From: Acinetobacter chengduensis
GTDB lineage: Bacteria > Pseudomonadota > Gammaproteobacteria > Pseudomonadales > Moraxellaceae
Assembly: GCF_003664645.1 (NCBI RefSeq)
Contig: NZ_RCHC01000010.1
Coordinates: forward strand, 62,001 to 126,000
Direction: 5' to 3'
DNA length: 64,000 nucleotides
Part shown: piece by piece, positions 17,959 to 25,576 of the stretch
Layout of the letters: every line of letters starts with the position of its first letter
Position numbering within the stretch: position 1 is the stretch's first letter
Program-made: the position numbers and the translations under genes
The notes under the pieces: generated by a model
The model's input: the letters and a program-made list of their open reading frames with translations, nothing else
Database searches by the model: none
Told to the model about the DNA's origin: nothing

Positions 17959-18367
17959 TATCCTTAAGGTGCACTTAGTTGTTGTTATATGATTAATAAG
18001 CCATGTAATGCGCCATCACTTCAAGCTCATTTTAGTAACTTAAAGTACGGCAAATCCAAAAGCTTAGATCATATAAACTGAGTGCATTCTTGAGTTAGAT
18101 TTCCCATCCACAGCCACTGATGTAAAGCCCGCTGGAATGATCACAATACCCACAAAACAGAAATTAGGGCACAAATTATGGAATTGGCTAATGTAAAGCA
18201 CAGACTCCATTTCATATTGATGCAGAAATATCACTGCCAAAAGTTCAATATGAATAAAAGTCGGACATTATGCAGTTTTTTTTAAACATTGCTTTAATAT
18301 TTACAATAAAGCTTTCAAATTACGCTGTTTTTTTACTCAATTTAAATTTTTATAGTCTAAAAAACGC
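17959..18367. other. Gene-free interval upstream of gltS
   Basis: About 410 bp of AT-rich sequence between gltS and the terminator of the porin gene. It should contain the gltS promoter. I see no RNA gene, coding frame or clear operator. Confidence 0.4.
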
Positions 18368-18397
18368 AAAAACAGGAGCATCAAGCTCCTGTTTTTT
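18368..18397 (-). terminator. Rho-independent terminator of the DcaP-like porin gene
   Basis: AAAAACAGGAGC and GCTCCTGTTTTT form a 12-bp stem with a 5-nt loop, followed by T-rich sequence on the minus strand. Confidence 0.92.
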
Positions 18398-18430
18398 ATT
18401 GGTTTAAATCAACCATCTAATACTTCAGTA

Positions 18431-19744
18431 TTAGAAGCTGTATTTCGCCATTAAACCAACGCGGTCATCGTTAAATGTTTTACCTGCGAATGTTTCACGC
18501 TTACCGTCTACATATTCTAAACCAAGCTCAACAGGTTTTACTGGTGAATAAATAATATTCAGCCATGCTTGTTGAACTTCTTTATTGGCATTAGCACTTA
18601 CATCTGCGCTTGCTTTAAGCGTTTTAGCATATTTTGTATCATCATCCGCTAAAATAATGCCATACCCTAAAGTTGAACGAAGTTTTTCGTTAAATTTATA
18701 AGTTGCACCTACTTGTACAGCTGTAAATTCATTTTGTTCAATGTTTTTACCATCAACAATATATGCTGAATTTGCGCCATATAAGTAGTTGCTATTGCCT
18801 TGTGAATAAGATACATCGCCAGTCAATTTAAGCTGTTCATTCACCGCATAGCTCGCACCTGCTGCTACACCCCAAGCCACAGCACTATCATCTGCAGACT
18901 TGTAGTTTTCAACCAATGCTCGTGCAGAAGCTGTACCTTTGCCATCCGCAAAGCCTTGTGTAATTTTTGCAGTTATGTTTGGTGCACTATATTTAGTCGC
19001 TGTATCAACAAGTTTTCCATCTTTATCATAAGATGAATATTTGCTATCACCTTTTTCAGCTGCTACAAATAATTGAGTTTGTGGCGCAAGTTTTACGTTA
19101 TAGCGTACTTGTGGTACACGTGTTGTACCACCACCAATGTTGGTACTGAAATCGATCATTTCAGGCGCATGGCTTGACAAGAAGTTTGATGTTGTTTGAC
19201 CAAACAACCAGCTGTTATACGTTAAGTATGCATGACGAATACGTAGTGCGTCGTTTGTACCAGCAAAGTCAACTTCCAATTTACCGCCAACTTTATTGCC
19301 ATCGCCCACTGGTGTATTAAAGTCTAAGCCTAAACGTGTTGTTTTTGCAGTAGAACGTAGTTTGTCGCTCACATCATTTTTAGATGAGTTTACGCCACCA
19401 AAGTCACTGTCCGCACCTTCAATAATGTAGTTAGCATCGCCACGTACAAAACCGTATAGGTTCACTTCTGCACCTGCTTTGGATTTAAAACCAGACAATG
19501 GTGATGCAGTTGGTGCAGCCACTGGTGCAGGACGCGCTTTAACTTGCTGAATGTCAGCTTGTTGCTGAACTTGTACTTGCTGTTGTTGTTGGATTAATGC
19601 TTTAAGCTCTGCAACTTCTGCACGTAATTGTGCAATTTCTTTTTGTTCAGTGCTTGCTGCTTGCGCCGAGCTCAACATAATTGCTGTTACGGCTGTTGCT
19701 AAACTCAATTTAAGTACTGGCGCTTTAAGCTGTACAAGTTTCAT
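18431..19744 (-). CDS. dcaP: DcaP-like trimeric outer-membrane porin
   Basis: Outer-membrane channel of 437 aa. The signal peptide ends at about residue 29 (SSAQA). Residues 30-70 are a Gln/Glu-rich heptad coiled coil (EIAQLRAEVAELKALIQQQQ), the N-terminal trimerisation feature of DcaP-like porins. After a Pro/Ala linker the rest is a beta barrel starting at GAEVNLYGFVRGDANYIIEG and ending in a terminal aromatic (LMAKYSF), the outer-membrane insertion signal. In Acinetobacter, DcaP-like proteins are abundant porins for dicarboxylic acids and some beta-lactamase inhibitors. Specificity here is inferred from family. Monocistronic, with a long upstream region. Confidence 0.92.
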   Translation of the reverse strand: MKLVQLKAPVLKLSLATAVTAIMLSSAQAASTEQKEIAQLRAEVAELKALIQQQQQVQVQQQADIQQVKARPAPVAAPTASPLSGFKSKAGAEVNLYGFVRGDANYIIEGADSDFGGVNSSKNDVSDKLRSTAKTTRLGLDFNTPVGDGNKVGGKLEVDFAGTNDALRIRHAYLTYNSWLFGQTTSNFLSSHAPEMIDFSTNIGGGTTRVPQVRYNVKLAPQTQLFVAAEKGDSKYSSYDKDGKLVDTATKYSAPNITAKITQGFADGKGTASARALVENYKSADDSAVAWGVAAGASYAVNEQLKLTGDVSYSQGNSNYLYGANSAYIVDGKNIEQNEFTAVQVGATYKFNEKLRSTLGYGIILADDDTKYAKTLKASADVSANANKEVQQAWLNIIYSPVKPVELGLEYVDGKRETFAGKTFNDDRVGLMAKYSF

Positions 19745-20461
19745 ATTTCCTCCAAAGAAATCTTTGTTTTAAATTTTAAATTGCATACATCACATGCAAA
19801 AATTATGCTGAAAGACGATTATTTTTTGAAATTTTACAATTTCAGTAAAACCCCATTCCCCTACAGGTAATGTGCAGATTCTATATTAATTTTTCTAAGC
19901 ATTAACGCCTTGCTTTATAATTTAATCATATAAACTAATCGAGCAAATAAGGAATCAATCTTAAAAAAATTAGCTTCCGCATTATGCGTGAAGCTCGTCC
20001 ATTTTTATGTTTAATAGGTTGATATCCATACAAACAACCTACTCCCTTCCACCGATACAACGGTATTGCATCGAAGATGCTTGATATTTGAGCTAAATTT
20101 ATACAAGCTGACTATCGCTGCTTTAGTCTTAGCTTTATGCAAAATTTCTGCGAAGCTTGGCATAAAGCCTCATTGTTATGTTTTCATTGTTGCCTATCTG
20201 ACCTTAAGACCTTGATCCGCTGTCATCTCTTTGTCATTAATATCCGCTAGTGCTTGCACATTAGGCATCACAACCAACCTTTTAGATATATTTTTATATC
20301 TAAAAGGTATCAAGCCATTCATCTACTCTCTTTTAGTTTGAGCAAAAGTTGCACCCAATCTTGCAAATTTCAGTGCAGCACAGTAAATAAAAGATGTAGT
20401 TCACATACTACTCAGCCAATAAGGCAATAAAAAATCAAGATTTCAAAATAAAAGGACATCC
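19745..20461. other. 717-bp gene-free region between divergent porin and nitroreductase genes
   Basis: Contains promoters for both divergent genes. It also holds a 9-bp inverted repeat (GCTTTATGC at 20132-20140, GCATAAAGC at 20160-20168), a short GCATC-GAA-GATGC hairpin near 20069-20081 and a perfect 14-bp hairpin at 20277-20308 (listed separately). No coding frame is convincing. Confidence 0.5.
20277..20308. repeat. Perfect 14-bp inverted repeat with TTTT loop
   Basis: ACCTTTTAGATATA (20277-20290) and TATATCTAAAAGGT (20295-20308) are exact complements around a 4-nt loop. There is no T-run after it on either strand, so it is not a standard terminator. It lies 153 bp upstream of the nitroreductase start; operator, attenuator or remnant are all possible. 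Confidence 0.6.
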
Positions 20462-21169
20462 ATGAATTTATCTCTCACTCAAGCTGTAGATCAGGTCATC
20501 AATTCACGCCATTCTGTACGTGCTTATCTAGACACACCTGTCTCTACTGACCTAATTAAAGAGATCTTACATGTTGCCAGTCGTGCACCATCGGGGACAA
20601 ATACCCAACCATGGAAGGTGTATGTAGTACGTGGTCAAACGCGTCAGCTTTTAATAGAACGTGTTTGTGTGGCCCAAAATGAATTATTTGCAAATCCTGC
20701 TCTGTCAGCACAATACCAAGAAACCTTTGACTATTATCCAAAGCAGTGGCTTTCGCCATTTATTGAGCGCCGTCGTGAAAATGGCTGGGGGTTATATGGC
20801 TTACTCAATATCCAAAAAGGCGAAAAGGAAAAAATGGCAGAGCAACAATTGCGTAACTATAAATTGTTCGATGCGCCTGTCGGGTTATTTTTTACGGCGC
20901 ACGAATCTTTGGCAGTCGGCTCTAAAATGGATATCGCCATGATGATTCAAAATGTCATGTTGGCAGCCAAAGCACGTGGCCTAGACACTTGCCCTCAAGC
21001 CGCTTGGAATCATTTCCATCGTCTGGTTTTGGATACCATTGGCGCGCCCGCAGATGAAGAATTGGTTTGTGGCATGGCACTCGGCTACGCTGATCCTGAT
21101 GCGATTGTGAATCAGTTTTTAACCCCACGTGTTGGAGTCGAAGAATTTGCCGTATTTGTAGATGAATAA
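20462..21169 (+). CDS. Nitroreductase-family protein
   Basis: FMN-dependent NAD(P)H nitroreductase fold of 235 aa. The conserved N-terminal FMN-binding elements are RHSVRAYLDTPV (residues 17-28) and ASRAPSGTNTQPWKVYVV (residues 39-56), with the Ser-x-x-Asn-x-Gln-Pro-Trp signature. The C-terminal part has VCGMALGYADPDAIVNQF, the usual phosphate-binding region. The family reduces nitroaromatics, quinones or enone substrates; the physiological substrate is unknown. The start has a strong AAAGGA Shine-Dalgarno sequence. Monocistronic and convergent with a Bcr/CflA pump gene. Confidence 0.92.
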   Translation: MNLSLTQAVDQVINSRHSVRAYLDTPVSTDLIKEILHVASRAPSGTNTQPWKVYVVRGQTRQLLIERVCVAQNELFANPALSAQYQETFDYYPKQWLSPFIERRRENGWGLYGLLNIQKGEKEKMAEQQLRNYKLFDAPVGLFFTAHESLAVGSKMDIAMMIQNVMLAAKARGLDTCPQAAWNHFHRLVLDTIGAPADEELVCGMALGYADPDAIVNQFLTPRVGVEEFAVFVDE

Positions 21170-21220
21170 GCCAGTGCTGGGTATTTCATCGTACTTTCAT
21201 ACCCGTTACCCAGCAATCAT

Positions 21221-22432
21221 TTAGCTCACGGTTAGTTGCTGATCGATACGCATCCATCGGTAGGCCATAAATGCCACAGCAACAAAACCAAGCATCAGCA
21301 TAGCCATATTGAGCTGTGCGCTCCATATTAAGAAATTGAGAATAACACCACCTAACAAACCACATGCAAATTGCATACTACCCATAATGGCGCTGGCTGT
21401 TCCTGCACGTGCACCTTGGTGTGACATGGCTAAGGCCATTGCATTCGGCCCTGTTAAACCAATGCCAGACACCGCACAGAACATGCCCAACATCACCCAT
21501 GGCAAGCTATGTACAAACACCGCACTTAGCAATAAAACCAGCACACCAAAACCTTGAATGCCCAATCCTAATTTTAAGCGTGCATATACCGTGGTTTTGC
21601 TTCCCAAGATATTATTCAGTGTGGAAAGCAACATAATGCCGAAAGCATTAAAACCAAAGGCATAAGCAAAATGTTGCTGTGACATGGCAAAGTCAACCAT
21701 CAAAATGCCTGCAGATGCACTGATATAGCAAAATAATATCCCGCCCGAAAAACAACCAATCAGCATTGGATATAAAAAGCGTTTATCTTGATAAATCGTG
21801 GCATACAACTGTAACACTTGCTTAAAACTGAGTTCCAAACGTCGGTTAGTAGGCAAGCTTTCTTTAAAGAAAAAGTGCACACAGAACAGACATATACAGC
21901 CCATCAAAGCCAAGAAACCAAAGACAGCATGCCAACTAAAAAACTTTAGAATCCAAGCTCCTATTGTTGGCGCTAAGATAGGTGCAACACCCATTACAAT
22001 CATCATGCTTGAAAATGCTTGTGCTGAGCTTTGCACATCTAAGCGATCACGAATCGTTGCGCGCGCAATCACCACCCCAACACAGCCACCCAAAGCTTGT
22101 AAAATACGTGCTGCAATTAGACTCCATTCATCTTGTGCGAAATAACACATCAAACTGGCGATAACATACAGACTCAAGCCAAAGTACAGCGGTTTTTTAC
22201 GTCCGATGCGATCACTGACTGGTCCATAAATTAACTGCCCCAACGCTAAACCCAAAAAATATGCGGGTAAAGTATTGGAAATCATTTGTGTACTCACCCC
22301 CAAATCCATGGCCATTTCAGGCAATGCGGGCAAGTACATATCAATAGAAAGTGGGCCTAAAGACGTCAGGAGTGCTAAGAGTAAAATCCAAGATTTAGAG
22401 TAGCCAGTGGATGTAGCGATATTTTTATGCAT
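21221..22432 (-). CDS. Bcr/CflA-family multidrug efflux MFS transporter
   Basis: Twelve-helix drug:H+ antiporter, 403 aa. Diagnostic features are LLALLTSLGPLSIDMYLPALP in TM1 (residues 17-37), with the Asp and PALP of the DHA1 Bcr/CflA subfamily, GQLIYGPVSDRIGRKKPLYF (motif A), and RILQALGGCVGVVIARATIRD (motif B). The conserved motif C region APILAPTIGAW follows. Members export bicyclomycin, chloramphenicol, sulfonamides or cysteine; this one's substrate is not known. Monocistronic. Confidence 0.92.
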   Translation of the reverse strand: MHKNIATSTGYSKSWILLLALLTSLGPLSIDMYLPALPEMAMDLGVSTQMISNTLPAYFLGLALGQLIYGPVSDRIGRKKPLYFGLSLYVIASLMCYFAQDEWSLIAARILQALGGCVGVVIARATIRDRLDVQSSAQAFSSMMIVMGVAPILAPTIGAWILKFFSWHAVFGFLALMGCICLFCVHFFFKESLPTNRRLELSFKQVLQLYATIYQDKRFLYPMLIGCFSGGILFCYISASAGILMVDFAMSQQHFAYAFGFNAFGIMLLSTLNNILGSKTTVYARLKLGLGIQGFGVLVLLLSAVFVHSLPWVMLGMFCAVSGIGLTGPNAMALAMSHQGARAGTASAIMGSMQFACGLLGGVILNFLIWSAQLNMAMLMLGFVAVAFMAYRWMRIDQQLTVS

Positions 22433-22574
22433 ATTGATATTGGTATTTCATTTTTAAATAGGGTCTATGAAGACAAGTTTACACTGCTCATAGTATGATT
22501 TCGCTAAGACCATCGTGAAAATTCACACAATCTCAGTACTGTAACTCAGTCTTTCGCTGCGCAAAGGATCGATA

Positions 22575-24749
22575 TTGAACTCTTGGCTTAGCCGCATTCA
22601 GCAGGCAACGTATAACACCACTTTTATGTACACGCTGCGTATGCTTATTGCATTTGCAGGGACTGCTTTTGTGCCATATTTTTATGGCAACCAACTGTAT
22701 ACCATTCCCCTCACTTTAGGTGTGGTGGCAGCTGGCCTCAGTGATATTGACGATCGATTCTCTGTGCGCATTATGAATCAGCTCTATACCTATATTGGCT
22801 TTTTCATTACCGCTGTTTCTATTTATGTGCTGTTTCCTTATCCCATCCTGTTTGCAATCGGGCTAATTGTCTCTTGCATTGGTTGGATTTTACTGGGTTC
22901 ATTGGGGCGACGTTATGCCACTATCTCTTATGGTTGCTTAGTCATTTCTGTGTATTCCATGTTGGGTGTACATTTATTTGAGCATTGGTACACTCAAGCT
23001 GGCCTGCTGGTTATAGGGGCAATGTGGTATGGCTTAATCTCAACCATTAGCTTTTTACTTTTTCCTGTCCGCCAAGCACAAGACAAATTAGCCCAAAGCT
23101 ATTCATCTTTAGGGGATTTCCTGTTTGCCAAATCCAACTTATTTGATGTCGATATGACACCAGAAAGTTACCAGCAAAGTATGATTGAACTGTCCTTAGA
23201 AAATGGCAAATTGATTGCGATTTTTAATGACATGAAAACTGCTCTGCTCACCCGACTCAAAGGCGACCGTGGGCAAAAAGATACACGTCGCAGTTTGCAA
23301 TACTATTTTGTGGCGCAAGATATTCATGAGCGGGCCGATTCTGCACATATCGACTACCAAAAACTCGCTAAGATTTTTGAACATAGCGATATTTTATTTC
23401 GTTTTCAGCGCGTACTTTCAATTCAAGCCAAGGCATGTAAAGACCTAAGCATTAGCATTTTACACCGCCAACCGTATCATCATAATAAACGCTTCAAACA
23501 TGCGTTTCGTAATTTGCGCCACTCCTTGGACAAATTACGCGAGGAACAACTCTACGACCAAGTTTGGGTTAATGCCCTATTTTCGTTGTATCAAAATTTA
23601 AAAGCTATTGACTCACAATTACAAAACGTCGAAACCGAGCGACATATTAAATTTGATAAAGTTAAACACGTTGAAAATCAACTCAAAGATGATGATTTAA
23701 AAGGTTGGGATGACGTCATGGTACGGGTAAAACAGCACCTGACACCTGAATCTGTATTGTTCCGCCATGCAATTCGATTATCCGTTGTGCTGTTTATTGG
23801 GTACGTATTTGTGCAGTTAACCGATATCGAATATGGCTATTGGATTTTGCTCACTGCCCTCTTTGTCAGCCAACCCAACTTTAACGCCACCAAACGTCGC
23901 TTGTATTTACGTATTGTAGGCACACTCATTGGCATTATATTGGGTTATGCGATTTTGTATTTTATCCCGTCGATCGAAGGGCAACTGCTCCTACTGATTT
24001 TGAGCGGTATTTTATTTTTTGAGCTTCGCAGTAAACAATATGCACAAGCCACCGCGTTTATTACGATTCTAGCACTGATTAACTTTAACCTAGATGGTTT
24101 GGGCTTTGAAGCAGCCATGCCTCGCATGATTGATACCTTAATTGGCTGTGCTTTGGCTTGGTTTGGGGTGAGTTTTATTTTCCCCGATTGGAAATTCCGC
24201 CGTTTGGGTCGAACCATCAATCGTTCATTACAAGCACAGTGTGATTACTTAAGCGAAGTGGTCGAGCAATACAAAAATGGCAGAAACAATGGTTTGAATT
24301 ATCGTATTGTGCGTCGTGCGGCGCATAATACTGATGCAGATGTGGCCTCTTTAATTTCAACGCTCGCCACTGAGCCTGATTTTGACCAGCATCAAAAAAC
24401 ACTCGCTTTTGAATTTTTATGTCTGAATCATACTTTCATTAGTTATATTGCAGCTTTGGGCGCACATCGTGCAAAAATTGATGACCCTGAAATTTTACAG
24501 CTGATGGAACAAGCGCTTGATGATATTCAAGGTGCGCTGTTAAGAGACGAAGTACCAGACTTAAGTGCACAGAATATGATTGGTGAGATTCGTCAGCGTT
24601 TAGCACTGCAAAATGATGAAGACCATAAGTCACTGATTATTTTGCAGCAGTTATCTCTGATGTTTAGTATTTTGAAACAACTCAGTCAGTTAAAGCAAAA
24701 CTTAAGTCATGATCGCGATCAAAAGTCGACTGAATTGGGCTCATTATAA
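22575..24749 (+). CDS. YccS/YhfK-type FUSC-family integral membrane protein
   Basis: 724-aa inner-membrane protein of the YccS type. Two blocks of six hydrophobic segments (about residues 15-165 and 400-535) alternate with two cytoplasmic helical domains (about 170-400 and 540-724). The second membrane block has the FUSC-like pattern YGYWILLTALFVSQPNFNAT. Relatives include the aromatic-acid exporter AaeB and the YccS/YhfK proteins of unknown function, so efflux is plausible but unproven. The start is a TTG at 22575: an AAGGA Shine-Dalgarno sequence ends 6 nt before it. The C-terminus is a polar helix. Confidence 0.87.
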   Translation: MNSWLSRIQQATYNTTFMYTLRMLIAFAGTAFVPYFYGNQLYTIPLTLGVVAAGLSDIDDRFSVRIMNQLYTYIGFFITAVSIYVLFPYPILFAIGLIVSCIGWILLGSLGRRYATISYGCLVISVYSMLGVHLFEHWYTQAGLLVIGAMWYGLISTISFLLFPVRQAQDKLAQSYSSLGDFLFAKSNLFDVDMTPESYQQSMIELSLENGKLIAIFNDMKTALLTRLKGDRGQKDTRRSLQYYFVAQDIHERADSAHIDYQKLAKIFEHSDILFRFQRVLSIQAKACKDLSISILHRQPYHHNKRFKHAFRNLRHSLDKLREEQLYDQVWVNALFSLYQNLKAIDSQLQNVETERHIKFDKVKHVENQLKDDDLKGWDDVMVRVKQHLTPESVLFRHAIRLSVVLFIGYVFVQLTDIEYGYWILLTALFVSQPNFNATKRRLYLRIVGTLIGIILGYAILYFIPSIEGQLLLLILSGILFFELRSKQYAQATAFITILALINFNLDGLGFEAAMPRMIDTLIGCALAWFGVSFIFPDWKFRRLGRTINRSLQAQCDYLSEVVEQYKNGRNNGLNYRIVRRAAHNTDADVASLISTLATEPDFDQHQKTLAFEFLCLNHTFISYIAALGAHRAKIDDPEILQLMEQALDDIQGALLRDEVPDLSAQNMIGEIRQRLALQNDEDHKSLIILQQLSLMFSILKQLSQLKQNLSHDRDQKSTELGSL

Positions 24750-24834
24750 TTTGAGTATTTTTGACACAATATGCTCCCTGAATCGGCATAAATAATGCTA
24801 AACTTTTGGAAGTTAAAAATCTGTTAGTTTCACT

Positions 24835-25395
24835 ATGACCGCGAAAAATTTATACGCCTATACCTTACAGCCTATACCTTATGAAGTTTCTGAAGAAGAA
24901 CAGCGTAATGCGCAGTTGGTTCTTTCACGTAGTAACTTCAAAATTGGCACCAAAGCATGGATCATTATGGGCGCTATTTTAGTGCTTGCGATGGCTGGTA
25001 TCATTTTATTAAAAAACTATTCAACGATTTTCTGTTGGGTTGCTATCGTCTGTGTTGTGATTTACTTCTTGGTACGCAAATTTGGTATCGAATGGTATGT
25101 TAAGCGCAAGTTGAAAGAAACGCCTGTTCAAGAAATCAAAGGCTTACGCTTAGGTGTACAACCACATGGTTTATCTATGCAACAACAAGTTGGCCTACAA
25201 ATGGGCAATATGACTGTTGGCTGGAAAGACATCTATGAATGGTACAACACGCCTGAATTTATCTTGGTGAACTTTAAAATTAAAGGCCAACAAGGTGCGT
25301 ATATTTTACCCAACCGCCTAGACAGCAAAAACTTCTCATTCAACACGATTCGTAAACACTTAAAAGAAACAGTGGGCGAAGCGAAAGCCGTTTAA
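24835..25395 (+). CDS. YcxB-like membrane protein
   Basis: 186 aa, with two adjacent membrane helices at about residues 43-85 flanked by soluble parts. The C-terminal domain (about 100-180) matches the YcxB-like pattern: GVQPHGLSMQQQVGLQMG, then GWKDIYEWYNTPEFILVNF and AYILPNRLDS, a small beta-rich domain facing the cytoplasm. The function of this family is unknown. The first 30 residues are polar, so there is no signal peptide. The gene lies 85 bp after the YccS-type gene in the same direction and might be co-transcribed with it. It ends in a strong terminator. Confidence 0.82.
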   Translation: MTAKNLYAYTLQPIPYEVSEEEQRNAQLVLSRSNFKIGTKAWIIMGAILVLAMAGIILLKNYSTIFCWVAIVCVVIYFLVRKFGIEWYVKRKLKETPVQEIKGLRLGVQPHGLSMQQQVGLQMGNMTVGWKDIYEWYNTPEFILVNFKIKGQQGAYILPNRLDSKNFSFNTIRKHLKETVGEAKAV

Positions 25396-25413
25396 TTCAC
25401 GACTTTGAATGAT

Positions 25414-25441
25414 AAAAGCCTCCTCCTTGGAGGCTTTTTTT
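25414..25441 (+). terminator. Rho-independent terminator after the YcxB-like gene
   Basis: AAAAGCCTCC and GGAGGCTTTT form a 10-bp stem with a 5-nt loop and a T-run. Confidence 0.93.
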
Positions 25442-25486
25442 ACGGCTCGTATCCATCTTATTTAAATAAATGATTAAAATTGTAAA

Positions 25487-25501
25487 TGAGAATAAATATT
25501 A
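25487..25501 (+). promoter_or_regulatory. Fur-box-like site 1
   Basis: TGAGAATAAATATTA matches the 7-1-7 Fur consensus (TGATAAT-n-ATTATCA) at 11 of 14 arm positions, by eye. It is upstream of the PepSY-flavodoxin reductase gene. Confidence 0.5.
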
Positions 25502-25535
25502 TTTGTAATCCACATTATTTTTACACTTTCTCAGA

Positions 25536-25550
25536 TTATAATAGTTCTCA
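25536..25550 (+). promoter_or_regulatory. Fur-box-like site 2 overlapping a -10 element
   Basis: TTATAATAGTTCTCA matches the 7-1-7 Fur pattern at 11 of 14 arm positions and contains TATAAT (25537-25542), a likely -10 box. Fur bound here would block the promoter of the reductase gene. Confidence 0.5.
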
Positions 25551-25576
25551 TTTCGATCCCTTACCCCTTCCTTCGC

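Noticed and set aside
20132..20190. Xer dif-like site (GCATAA ... TTATGT)
   Set aside because: The two half-like sites are about 10 bp apart and imperfect; a dif site needs a 6-bp centre and better arms.
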